Notes: generated by a model not told the origin, from the sequence alone. Counted from the stretch's first letter, positions 53,907 to 62,098 are shown. The stretch is DNA of 64,000 nt from Marinobacter qingdaonensis (GCF_034555935.1 NZ_JAYDCJ010000003.1:744001-808000), one strand, 5' to 3'. A program made the numbers and translations.

Positions 53907-54014
53907 TGTTCGGTGGCTGGATTCTTCCAAAACCCGCTCAAGTACATCCCTGTAGCGCTTGAGCTCCGCCATCCATGGCTCCGCACAGTTTTGGAAGAAT
54001 CCAACCACCAAACA
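53907..54014 (+). repeat. Dispersed hairpin element, copy F
   Basis: Arms 53907-53933 and 53988-54014 (27 bases) pair with two mismatches. The 54-base core matches copy E except CAAGTACATCCCTGTAGCG in place of CAAGCACATCCCTGTGGCG, where both members of a pair change together. It lies between convergent genes (HAD stop 53895, PhaC-like stop 54052), the only copy in a convergent gap. Confidence 0.92.
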
Positions 54015-54051
54015 TCCAAACTTTTCTGAGGGCCGTCTCCGGCCACGGCGT

Positions 54052-55215
54052 TTAGTCCGACCGTTCCGCCAACCAGTCCGCCAATTCCAACCAGCTCGAT
54101 TTTGGCGCCTTGCTGCCGGCCAGGATGCCCATGTGGCCGCCGGGTACGACCCGGAAGGTCACGTCGGTGGAACGGATGTGCTGCTGGATCTTGGCGACCG
54201 CGTCGGGCATCGCCAGGGTGTCGGTTTCCCCGGCGATGGCGAAGACGCTGGCAGTGACGTTTTCCAGTCGGGCCACGTCGTCGCCGATCTGGATTTTTCC
54301 CCGTGATGGCTGGTTGGTGATCAACAGGCGCACCATGGCGTCCTGCACGATTCCGCCCGGATAGGCCACCATCCGATCCAGGAAGGCCGAGGTGGTGGCG
54401 TGGTCGGCGACGAAATCCCGGTCGCCGAGTTTGATCAGCAGTTCCCAGTAACCTTTGAAGCTGCCAATGGGGTTGGTCAGTTTGAAGCCAATGGTGTTGG
54501 CCCAGCCGGGGCTGTGAAACCAGTCTGGCTTGAGGTCGTGCAGTTTGAAGCCGGTGCGGCGCTGGACGAAGTCCGCCGCGCCGGACACGCCCTGGTACAG
54601 CAATCCCATGAGCCCGGAGGCGTGGCTGTCGATGGGCGACCCCACCACGATGGCGTTGCGGATGTGCTGGTCCCGACTCAGGGCGGAATAGAACAGGGTG
54701 AACATGCCGCCCAGGCTCCAGCCGTGCAGGGACAGTTCCTGCTCGCCACTGTGCTGGCGGACCCGGTTCAGGGCAGCCGGCAGCAGTTCGGCCACGTAGG
54801 TGTGCAGGTTGTAGTGGCTGTGGGCCCGGGTGGGCACGCCCCAGTCGATCAGGTAGACCTCGAAGCCCTTGGCGCGCAGGAAGCGCACCAGGCTGCGTTG
54901 GGGAAAGAGGTCGTAGATGAGCATGTTCACCGCCAGCGGCGGGATGATGACGATGGGGGTCCGGTGGGTCTGGCGTTCGACCGGGATAACCGCGTCGCCC
55001 AGCTCGATGAAGTCTTCGTCCAGCGGTGGGTAGTACCGCAGGCTGACCAGGCCGTCGCTGTGCAGGGTGTCGAATGGGGTCTGACCGGCTTGCACCAGGC
55101 TGGCGGCGCGGAAGACACGGTCGAAGGCGTTGCCGGCGTAGGTGGCGGCTTGCCGGGGCCAGCCGGACGCTCGGTCGGCGGCGGCTTTGAGCAGGTTTGG
55201 CATGGGTAGTTCCAT
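54052..55215 (-). CDS. PhaC-like alpha/beta hydrolase with serine nucleophile
   Basis: 387 aa resembling class III polyhydroxyalkanoate synthases in layout: YPPLDEDFIELGDAVIPVER, IPPLAVNMLIYDLFPQRSLV, FLRAKGFEVYLIDWGVPTRA. True synthases use cysteine in G-x-C-x-G; here the site is GWSLGG with Ser167. The acid is likely in AGETDTLAMPDAV and the histidine in VPGGHMGILAG. It may therefore be a hydrolase or depolymerase rather than a polymer synthase. Start at ATG 55215 or 55203; neither has a clear ribosome-binding site. Confidence 0.8.
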   Translation of the reverse strand: MELPMPNLLKAAADRASGWPRQAATYAGNAFDRVFRAASLVQAGQTPFDTLHSDGLVSLRYYPPLDEDFIELGDAVIPVERQTHRTPIVIIPPLAVNMLIYDLFPQRSLVRFLRAKGFEVYLIDWGVPTRAHSHYNLHTYVAELLPAALNRVRQHSGEQELSLHGWSLGGMFTLFYSALSRDQHIRNAIVVGSPIDSHASGLMGLLYQGVSGAADFVQRRTGFKLHDLKPDWFHSPGWANTIGFKLTNPIGSFKGYWELLIKLGDRDFVADHATTSAFLDRMVAYPGGIVQDAMVRLLITNQPSRGKIQIGDDVARLENVTASVFAIAGETDTLAMPDAVAKIQQHIRSTDVTFRVVPGGHMGILAGSKAPKSSWLELADWLAERSD

Positions 55216-55400
55216 CGCAGCTAATGCAGGTTGGTGGCGACAATTTTTCGAGGGGTAAGATAGGCCAATTTGCCAGGTTCCGGCTATGGCATAACCGTCC
55301 AAGCCGATTGGCATGTTGGTCACTTTCGGCCAATGCCCATTCGGTCTGGCGGTTGCTATCATGGCCGCCCTTTTGACACTGCAACCAGATCAGGAATGGC

Positions 55401-56303
55401 ATGCTCAGTTTTCTACCTGCACCCGTTATTGGCGTTCTCAATTCCATCCTGCTTGGCCTGAACACCCTGTTCTGGTGTTTGCTGCTGTACATTCCGGCGG
55501 TGCTGAAGCTGGTGGTGCCGCATAAGGGGTTCCGGGTGCTGTGCACCAAGGCGATCATTGCGATCGCCGAGGCCTGGGTGGCCTGCAACGGGGGCTGGAT
55601 GAAGCTGACCCAGGGCACCCGCTGGCAGGTGACCGGCGCCGAGGAGCTGAAGCGGGAGAGCTGGTACCTGGTGCTCAGCAACCACCAGAGCTGGGTCGAC
55701 ATCTTGGCTATGCAGCGGGTGTTTAACCGGCGCGCGCCGTTCCTGAAGTTTTTCCTGAAGCAGCAGCTGATCTGGGTGCCGGTGATTGGCCTGGCCTGGT
55801 GGGGCCTGGATTTCCCGTTCATGAAGCGCTACACCCGCGAGTACCTGATCAAGCACCCGGAGAAGCGTGGTGAAGACCTGCGCGCCACCCGCGTGGCCTG
55901 CGCCAAATTCCGTTACACCCCGGTGAGCGTGATGAACTTCGTCGAGGGCACTCGGTTCACCCAGGCCAAGCACGACAAGCAGAAATCACCCTACCAGCAC
56001 CTGCTGGTGCCCAAGGCTGGGGGTGTGGCCTTTGTGCTGGACGCCATGGGCGATTCGATCCAGACCCTGGTGGATGTCACCATCGCCTATCCGGACGGCG
56101 CGCCGACCTTCTGGGACTTCCTCTGTGGCCGGGTGAAGGAGATCCGCATGGAGATTCACACCACGGACATTCCCGAGCATCTGAAAGGGCGGGATTATTC
56201 GGCCGACGCCGAGCACCGGCGCAACGTCAAGGACTGGCTGGCGGAGCAGTGGCGGGCCAAGGATGCGCGGCTAACGAAAATGCTCGCCAGCCGCGGCGAG
56301 TAG
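55401..56303 (+). CDS. 1-acyl-glycerol-3-phosphate acyltransferase-like protein (YihG type)
   Basis: 300 aa membrane acyltransferase of the PlsC superfamily. Two hydrophobic segments at the N-terminus, then catalytic NHQSWVDILAMQ (H-x4-D) near residue 94, the glycerol-phosphate binding FVEGTRFTQAKHDK near residue 178, and VPKAGGVAFVLDAM. This combination matches YihG/YihG-like enzymes that acylate lysophospholipids. The ATG at 55401 has AGGAA seven bases upstream. Confidence 0.9.
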   Translation: MLSFLPAPVIGVLNSILLGLNTLFWCLLLYIPAVLKLVVPHKGFRVLCTKAIIAIAEAWVACNGGWMKLTQGTRWQVTGAEELKRESWYLVLSNHQSWVDILAMQRVFNRRAPFLKFFLKQQLIWVPVIGLAWWGLDFPFMKRYTREYLIKHPEKRGEDLRATRVACAKFRYTPVSVMNFVEGTRFTQAKHDKQKSPYQHLLVPKAGGVAFVLDAMGDSIQTLVDVTIAYPDGAPTFWDFLCGRVKEIRMEIHTTDIPEHLKGRDYSADAEHRRNVKDWLAEQWRAKDARLTKMLASRGE

Positions 56304-56308
56304 CCGAA

Positions 56309-57415
56309 CTATCGAGCCGCTGCGAAAGCGGCTGAAAACTCGGGGTAAATGTGGCTCGTGGCTTCGACCACATCACCAAAGTTCGGATCGCTGCCATGCT
56401 CTGTCTTGAGGTATCGAGCCATGTCCGCCAGGGAGCGGAAGCTCATATCTGAGGTTGAACGGACATAGTCCCAACCGCCGATACTTTCGATGGCGGTGTC
56501 GCGACCGACGCTTTTTCCTACCGCAGAGCCCGCGATTCCGCCAAGTAGGCTGCCAAACGGCACGGACTCAAGCGCCTTGTTGGCAGCGTAGGCGCCCGCT
56601 GCCGCACCGACAGCGCTCCCCGCCGTTGCGCCGATGTTGGCGTTCAATGCCTTGTTGACCCATTCCGCGGTAACCCGGTCGCTGGTGTACGGGCTCATAA
56701 ACCGCCCGGAGTTGTTGTGGATAACCAGACTTTTTCTGGCCTCGGCAGCGGCTTTCTGTTCGCTTTCCTGTTGAAACGCCATCAACGCCTGAAAATCGCT
56801 GGACGACATGGGCTTGCGAACGAGAGTGACCTTTTTGGGGCTGTCATCGCCTGCTGGATTCATGGTCAACTGGACCTCGGTGCCCGGATCGCCCCGCATG
56901 TACCAGGACGCCTGAATGAGACCGAGATGTTCAATGTTGACGTTCGGCGCGTCTGGAGCTGGTTTGACAGCCAGAATCTGGTCACCGACGGCAATTTCTC
57001 CGCTGGCGTTGGCGCTGCCGTCGGGTGCAAGCCAGGTAATGAACAGGCCTGACTCGGTTTTCTCCATGGACGCACCAATCAGGCCGTCACCGGGCTTTTC
57101 CGATTCCGGGATTGGATGGCTGCTGACCGCTGCGGGAGAGACCTTGTAGTAGTCGTCCGGGAAGATGCACCTCCAGGTGTAATTGGACGTCTCCGGCAGT
57201 GTGGTGACCGCTGTCTGCTTTGGAAATATTGAGACCAGGTTTCCATCACGGTCTTGCCGCGCGCAGTCGGTGTACCCCTGTCTGAATCTCTGAGACTGGC
57301 TCATCTCGGCGAGATCGCCGGGCCCTGGCGGTATCGCCGTTGCGCAGCCTCCAAGGGCGGCCGCCAAGGGCAGTACAAGGAACGCAGATCTGACAGATCT
57401 GAAAAGTGGCGGCAT
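56309..57415 (-). CDS. Lipoprotein with PDZ-like region and C-terminal glycine-zipper domain
   Basis: 368 aa, last gene of the envelope operon. Lipobox LGGC with cysteine at residue 24. Residues about 105-190 look like a PDZ-type fold (GLFITWLAPDGSANASGEIA then VGDQILAVKPAP). A coiled segment (about 200-225) leads to a C-terminal domain of about 135 residues: GRFMSPYTSDRVTAEWVNKA, a glycine-zipper (GSAVGAAAGAYAANKALE, LLGGIAGSAVGKSVGRDTA), then DMARYLKTEH and HIYPEFSAAFA. The same C-terminal domain ends the first gene of the operon (60614-62098). Start set at ATG 57415 behind AGGAG; a TTG 12 bases upstream is less likely. Function unknown. Confidence 0.82.
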   Translation of the reverse strand: MPPLFRSVRSAFLVLPLAAALGGCATAIPPGPGDLAEMSQSQRFRQGYTDCARQDRDGNLVSIFPKQTAVTTLPETSNYTWRCIFPDDYYKVSPAAVSSHPIPESEKPGDGLIGASMEKTESGLFITWLAPDGSANASGEIAVGDQILAVKPAPDAPNVNIEHLGLIQASWYMRGDPGTEVQLTMNPAGDDSPKKVTLVRKPMSSSDFQALMAFQQESEQKAAAEARKSLVIHNNSGRFMSPYTSDRVTAEWVNKALNANIGATAGSAVGAAAGAYAANKALESVPFGSLLGGIAGSAVGKSVGRDTAIESIGGWDYVRSTSDMSFRSLADMARYLKTEHGSDPNFGDVVEATSHIYPEFSAAFAAAR

Positions 57416-57459
57416 CAAAACATCCAACTCCTTCCATGATTGGGGATGAGGCCGCTTCC

Positions 57460-58278
57460 TCAGCGGCCGAGTTTAGAGAGCGTTTGCAGCGCCAATTCCT
57501 GGCCGATTTCATCCAGCGTCACGGTTTGCTCGACCTTCTGAAACCCGTGATCTGTGGCTTTCCATTGGCGGGCCTTGGCCTTTTCTGGCGGCACGCCGTT
57601 GGAGCTCAGCATGACTCGGATGGCGCCGTCTCGAACGTCCAGCACTTCGATTTCAAATCGGTCCCGGGCCAGCGTTCGGAACACCAGCAGCATATCGGCG
57701 TGCTCACCGAGCGCCCGCATTTCCAGCCGACGCTGATCCGGGGACAGGCGGGCAAAGTCTCCGGTTTCCAGGGCGTTGTCGGTGATGCGCATGATGGCAT
57801 CACGGTCGACGACGGTGACTCCGGCGTCGTTCAGTTGGCTGACCAGGCCGCCCTGCAGCTCAAACGCGGGCCCGGCCGGACGGTATCGGCGGCTGGAGCG
57901 ATACTCGCCCTGAGCCGCCACTTGACCCTGTCCCTGCAAGTTGACCTTGCCTTCGGGCACTTCCCCGGTCAGGGAGCCCCGGGCGGACACCACGCCGCGG
58001 GTATTGCTGCTCCAGTCGCTAACCTGGTCATCAAATGCCCGGTTCCAGAACACGGCCACTCTGGGGGTGTCGTTGCCGTAGGCGGCGCGAAAACGTTGGA
58101 TGATGCTGTCGGCACTTTCCTGTCGCTGCGGTGCGGTACGATCGTCCTGCAGGTCGTCGTCGGTGAGGGGTTTCTGTGCCGGAGCCATCATTGGCGCCGC
58201 GTCATGAACCTGACTGGCGGCCTGGAGCAGGCCTGATCCGAGCAGGGGTACACAGAGGGCGAGCGCCAGGCGATTCAT
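57460..58278 (-). CDS. Periplasmic protein of the LpoB operon, unknown function
   Basis: 272 aa. Signal peptide MNRLALALCVPLLGSGLLQA. The central part (RVAVFWNRAFDDQVSDW, AGVTVVDRDAIMRITDN, ADMLLVFRTLARDRFEIEVL) has the alternating pattern of the CsgG/TolB-N/LpoB-type fold, an inference by eye. Its start codon overlaps the stop of the YcfL gene by one base (TGATG), so translation is coupled. Confidence 0.75.
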   Translation of the reverse strand: MNRLALALCVPLLGSGLLQAASQVHDAAPMMAPAQKPLTDDDLQDDRTAPQRQESADSIIQRFRAAYGNDTPRVAVFWNRAFDDQVSDWSSNTRGVVSARGSLTGEVPEGKVNLQGQGQVAAQGEYRSSRRYRPAGPAFELQGGLVSQLNDAGVTVVDRDAIMRITDNALETGDFARLSPDQRRLEMRALGEHADMLLVFRTLARDRFEIEVLDVRDGAIRVMLSSNGVPPEKAKARQWKATDHGFQKVEQTVTLDEIGQELALQTLSKLGR

Positions 58279-58730
58279 CAGTTGATCTCCCGGACTTCCA
58301 CCCGATACTGCACGGGTTGGGTGGTGGTGGACAGTTCCCGGTAGGTGGCGATGCTGTTCGCCGGTACGGTGGAGCGCTGCCAGGTGGGTTTGACGTCGGT
58401 AGGAACACCATCCCGGTCGAAGAACTGGGTCCGGCTTTCGATCTGGTAATCGTAATCGGTGTGGTTGCGCAGCACGGCATAGACCTCGGTGGTGCCAGTT
58501 GCGGTCGGGCGTTGGCCGTGTTGGACCACGGACAGGCGATAGCGTTCGCCGTCGCCGAACAGGCCACCGCTCCAGGTGCGTTTCAGGTTGTAGTCGGTGA
58601 AGACGACGGAGTTCATGGTCACCGGCGCAGTACGTTCAATCAGCTTGGTGCTGTCGGCGGCGTGGTTGGCACAGCCGGCGAGCAGGCTGATGCACGCCGC
58701 AGCGGCGAAGGCTTTCATTAGGTTGGTCAT
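58278..58730 (-). CDS. YcfL-family lipoprotein (DUF1425)
   Basis: 150 aa. Lipobox LAGC at residues 17-20. The mature part is all-beta with a fibronectin-like pattern (YAVLRNHTDYDYQIESRTQF, FDRDGVPTDVKPTWQR, IATYRELS), matching YcfL, which is next to lpoB in E. coli. GGAGG precedes the ATG, and the start overlaps the COG3014 stop in an ATGA. Confidence 0.87.
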   Translation of the reverse strand: MTNLMKAFAAAACISLLAGCANHAADSTKLIERTAPVTMNSVVFTDYNLKRTWSGGLFGDGERYRLSVVQHGQRPTATGTTEVYAVLRNHTDYDYQIESRTQFFDRDGVPTDVKPTWQRSTVPANSIATYRELSTTTQPVQYRVEVREIN

Positions 58731-59977
58731 TGGTTTCCTCCTGAATTCGGGCGCCGGGATGTGGCGAATGCCAGGCCCGCCCCGCGTCCATCAAATTTGA
58801 ACTCTGTGCTGTCGGTGAGACCGCTTACTACCTGGCCGTGTTGGTCGAGAAACCGGACCGTCACCGGCTCCCCGTCTGCCGCCGTCACCGGCATCAGATG
58901 CAGGGTGTCGGGCAGGCCCGCCCAATAGCGGATATCCGCCCGGGTGTTGGAGGCTGCCGACATGCCGTCGGCGGCCACGCTGACCAGGCTGATGGCGGCA
59001 AAGCCGGCGCCCAGGGCGCCGCCGGCGGCGGCGCTGAAACCGGCCAGTGTGCTGTCCTGGCTGATGTGGCTCAGGTTGGAGCCCACGGCGCGGGTGTTCT
59101 CCTTGAACTTGATCTGGCCCTCAACAATCCGGTCGATGGCGCGTCCACCCCGGGTTGAGGCCTGGAAGTAGAGGTCTTCCATCGGGTAAACCGGGGACCA
59201 TTGTTCGCCATTGAGCACTTCCGCCGCTACATCCCGGAAGCCTTTGCCCCGCCGATACACCAACTGATAGTGCCCGACACCATCCCCCAGTTTGCGTGGC
59301 GAAGTGCCCGTTTCGACAATCAGTAGGGCGTTGTCGTCGGCCTCGGGAATCGGGGCGTCCGGACGGTAGAGTTGCAGTTCCCGGAAATGGTCTTTGGCCA
59401 GCTGGTCGCTGCCCATTTGCATGGCAGACCAGCCGGCCAGGTACAGCAACACGGCAAAGTCTGTGCTGTGCTGTTCTTCCTCCGCGAAGGCATCCTGGAG
59501 CAGTCCGGCCAGGAAACTGGCGCGGGCGTTGCCGTAGTCGCCTTCTTCCAGGTAGACCAGGCCCAGGTAGAGGTAGACCATGGCGCGCTCGTAGGGCTCG
59601 CCCTTGAAGTCCTTTTCCGCCTCTTCGTACCAGATACTCCGCGCCTTACGGGCGGCGTCGGTATCGGCGTACACGTTTTCGATTTCCAGCCGGGCCTGGG
59701 TCAGGGTGTTCTTGGCTTCCTGCCGATAGCCGGCGCGATAGGCCTTGACCCCGATCTCCATCAGGTTCAGCACCTTATTGCGCTGGCCTTCCTCAAACAG
59801 GTTCCGGAAATCCGCGCGCAGCGGTTCCGGCTTGGCGTCGATCAGGGCTTGCTCAGGGGCCGCGAGGGTCGCACGCTCATAAACTTTCGGCCCGCTGGCG
59901 CAGCCCGCCAGGGTGCCAGCGACCAGGGTCGCCAGCACGGGTTGGGACCAGCGTCTATCGATAAACCACATTGTCAC
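58727..59977 (-). CDS. COG3014-type lipoprotein with TPR-like helices
   Basis: 416 aa lipoprotein (lipobox LAGC near residue 26). Residues about 55-190 are helical with tetratricopeptide-like repeats (AMVYLYLGLVYLEEGDYGNA RAS-type and FAVLLYLAGWSAMQMGS). The C-terminal half has an EVLNGEQWSPVYPMEDLYFQ stretch, a glycine/alanine-rich segment (AAAGGALGAGFAAISLVSVA) and a beta region. Start GTG 59977 has GAAAGG upstream; ATG 59971 is the alternative. It overlaps the LpoB gene by 23 bases and the YcfL gene by four. Confidence 0.87.
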   Translation of the reverse strand: MTMWFIDRRWSQPVLATLVAGTLAGCASGPKVYERATLAAPEQALIDAKPEPLRADFRNLFEEGQRNKVLNLMEIGVKAYRAGYRQEAKNTLTQARLEIENVYADTDAARKARSIWYEEAEKDFKGEPYERAMVYLYLGLVYLEEGDYGNARASFLAGLLQDAFAEEEQHSTDFAVLLYLAGWSAMQMGSDQLAKDHFRELQLYRPDAPIPEADDNALLIVETGTSPRKLGDGVGHYQLVYRRGKGFRDVAAEVLNGEQWSPVYPMEDLYFQASTRGGRAIDRIVEGQIKFKENTRAVGSNLSHISQDSTLAGFSAAAGGALGAGFAAISLVSVAADGMSAASNTRADIRYWAGLPDTLHLMPVTAADGEPVTVRFLDQHGQVVSGLTDSTEFKFDGRGAGLAFATSRRPNSGGNQ

Positions 59978-60596
59978 GGGCCGCCTTTCTCATTTCGTAG
60001 AGTCCGCCCCAGACAATGGTGCCCAGCTCCAGGTCGACCATTTCAAAGCTGATCTGGCTGTAACGGGACTGTGTCCCGGTGTCGCGGTCAATGGCATCCA
60101 GTGATGAAATGCGGCCGCCGAGGCGGAAATCGGCACCGGCCTGGGCGGCGGTCTGGCGGATGGTGCCACCATCCACGGCGCCGTCGCGTTTCAGATCCCG
60201 TTCTTTCTGGACCATGTCGGAGAAATGACGGCCGACAAAGATCATCCGGCCGTTGGCGGCGCGGTTCAGCTCGATGCGCAGGCGGTCGGTGAGCATGTTG
60301 GTGTTGATGACCGAGGTGCTCTCGTTCTTGAGGTACTCGTTGTCGATGATGATTCGCGGTGGTGTGGAACGACCGGTCAGGATGGGGTTGGCCAGCATGT
60401 CCCGCATCATCCGGTCGGTCATGGCGACCACATCCTGGCTCTCGATACCAACGCCGCCCACGCTACCAGTGGTGGAGACGTCCTCGTACACGGTGGGTTT
60501 TCCGCGCACGTTCTCAATCTTGCTGGCGCAGCCTGACAGTAACAGCGTTGAAGCAACAAAGGCACTGGCGGTAACAAGCGCTTTCTTGGGGAACAT
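59955..60596 (-). CDS. lpoB: Penicillin-binding protein activator LpoB-type lipoprotein
   Basis: 213 aa outer-membrane lipoprotein expected to activate PBP1b peptidoglycan synthesis from the outer leaflet. Lipobox LLSGC. Family tracts: SQDVVAMTDRMMRDMLANPI, PPRIIIDNEYLKNESTSVIN, NRAANGRMIFVGR and GADFRLGGRISSLDAIDR. I choose ATG 60596 because GGAG lies six bases upstream; ATG 60602 sits directly on that site. It lacks the long proline-rich linker of E. coli LpoB, so it has a short reach to the cell wall unless partner proteins help. Confidence 0.88.
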   Translation of the reverse strand: MFPKKALVTASAFVASTLLLSGCASKIENVRGKPTVYEDVSTTGSVGGVGIESQDVVAMTDRMMRDMLANPILTGRSTPPRIIIDNEYLKNESTSVINTNMLTDRLRIELNRAANGRMIFVGRHFSDMVQKERDLKRDGAVDGGTIRQTAAQAGADFRLGGRISSLDAIDRDTGTQSRYSQISFEMVDLELGTIVWGGLYEMRKAARDNVVYR

Positions 60597-60613
60597 AAAC
60601 ATCTCCGTGTCGG

Positions 60614-62098
60614 TTAGTAGGCCTGCGCGAGTGCGTCTGCCAGCTCAGGGTAGATCTGTCGGGTTGCGTCCATGGCGTCGGTGAAGTTGCCGGTGTGGCC
60701 GTATTTTGACCGAAGGTAACGGGCCATGGATTGAATATCATCGAAACTGCGATCGGAGGAGGCGCGAATGGCTTCCCAGCCACCGGAGGCGCTGATGGCG
60801 GTCTCTCGGCCCACGGATTTCCCGATTTCCGCGCCTACTGCGCCACCGAGGAAGCCACCCACGAACGGAACCTGTTCCAGGGCTTTCTCGCCAACGTAGG
60901 CGCCGGCTGCGGCGCCTACGCCGGTACCGATGGTCGATCCGATGTTGGCGTTGATGGCCGAGTTCACCCACTCGGCAAGAACGTCATCACTGGTGTAGGG
61001 GCTCATGTACCGTCCCTGGTTGTCTTTCCGTACTAGCTGCTCCAGCAGCTCTTCCTGGGTCGGGATCCGGATATTGCCGTCGGCGTCCCGCAATTGGCCG
61101 GATTGGGCGGCCGCCAGCAATTCGGGCAAGGGCGCCTCGTTGGTCATGCGTTCAACGAGGCTTTCGGGCAGGCCGCCGGTCTTGAGGATGCTCCGATGCT
61201 CCGGCGTCATCCCGGTGTAGTAGCCCCAGGTCACCGCGGTCGCCACCAGCTGTCCACTCTCACGGGTCGGGTAGGCGTTCAGCATTTCAATCAGCAGCTC
61301 ATCCTCTTCCGCGCCTTGGGCCAGTCGGCTCTGCAGATCGAAGCCTCGGAGATTTTCCGGTCCAATCAGCCAGGCCTGATGCACGGGCGACAGCAAATCC
61401 AAGTAGCCGGGTACGCCACTGTTAGCTTCATGGTAGGCAAGGGCATCGGTTTCAGGCGCCATGTCGATCAGTCGAGTGATGGCCGCCGGCCGGTAAACCG
61501 ATGAGCGGCCGGGGCCAGTCAGGTAAGCGGCGATTTCCTCCGGCGTGGTCGGATTCAGATTCTGGAATTCCTTGCGCTGCTGGTCGATGGTGGCCAGCAG
61601 CTGGTCTTTGTGCAGATCGGTGATGTAGGCCTTTGCTTCTGCGTGTTCATCTTGCTCATCGGCAAGGGAACCGAGAAACAGCATCGGCGTTGGGAAGTAC
61701 AGTGAAAAGTAGTTGTCCACCGTGTAGTTGATACTGCTCTTGGCGAGGGTCTCTCCCTGCCAGTTCAGCTCGTACACATCGTAGAAATGATGTTCCTCGT
61801 AATAAGGGATCAGCGATAGCGTGACCATGTAGCCAAAAAAGCTAAGGCCACTAAAGTCGGTGACGCCACCACCTTGCAGTGATCGGGACAGGTAGACCTC
61901 CGGAACCTCGTCGGACTCCGGAATGAGCCATTCCGGCTGTTCGTCACCAGCGACCCGGAAGGGAACGGTGTGCGTCTCGTAGGGGGGAACCTCGGTCACC
62001 TCAACACTGTTCGGGTCAAATTGATAGACCACGCAGCCGGGCAGCGCACCGATCAGCGTCAGGGTGAGTAGTTTGCAGGCGGTGTGCCATACCGACAT
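60614..62098 (-). CDS. Large lipoprotein with unique N-terminal region and glycine-zipper C-terminus
   Basis: 494 aa, first gene of the envelope operon. Start ATG 62098 gives a lipoprotein signal (KLLTLTLIGALPGC); the open frame upstream is unlikely. The N-terminal 350 residues are not recognised: YQFDPNSVEVTEVPPYETHT, a hydrophobic stretch GLSFFGYMVTLSLIPYYEEH, then mostly helical. The C-terminal domain (GRYMSPYTSDDVLAEWVNSA, GVGAAAGAYVGEKALE, LGGAVGAEIGKSVGRETA, SMARYLRSKYG) is clearly homologous to that of the last gene. Eleven-base gap to lpoB. Confidence 0.83.
   Translation of the reverse strand: MSVWHTACKLLTLTLIGALPGCVVYQFDPNSVEVTEVPPYETHTVPFRVAGDEQPEWLIPESDEVPEVYLSRSLQGGGVTDFSGLSFFGYMVTLSLIPYYEEHHFYDVYELNWQGETLAKSSINYTVDNYFSLYFPTPMLFLGSLADEQDEHAEAKAYITDLHKDQLLATIDQQRKEFQNLNPTTPEEIAAYLTGPGRSSVYRPAAITRLIDMAPETDALAYHEANSGVPGYLDLLSPVHQAWLIGPENLRGFDLQSRLAQGAEEDELLIEMLNAYPTRESGQLVATAVTWGYYTGMTPEHRSILKTGGLPESLVERMTNEAPLPELLAAAQSGQLRDADGNIRIPTQEELLEQLVRKDNQGRYMSPYTSDDVLAEWVNSAINANIGSTIGTGVGAAAGAYVGEKALEQVPFVGGFLGGAVGAEIGKSVGRETAISASGGWEAIRASSDRSFDDIQSMARYLRSKYGHTGNFTDAMDATRQIYPELADALAQAY

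Noticed and set aside
23441..54014. CRISPR-like explanation for the repeated 54-base core
   Set aside because: The copies are scattered over 30 kb, one per gap, in both orientations and with no regular spacers or cas genes.
23441..54014. Insertion-sequence or classical MITE explanation for the hairpin elements
   Set aside because: There is no transposase here, and terminal repeats are not shared between copies. I also found no obvious flanking target duplication by eye. A trans-acting transposase elsewhere in the genome cannot be excluded.
23599..54031. Recurring peptides such as SSAIHGSAQF and SATGMYLSGFW in open frames at several loci
   Set aside because: They are translations of the 54-base core of the dispersed hairpin elements in different frames and join unrelated sequence; there is no start context or codon bias to support a gene family.
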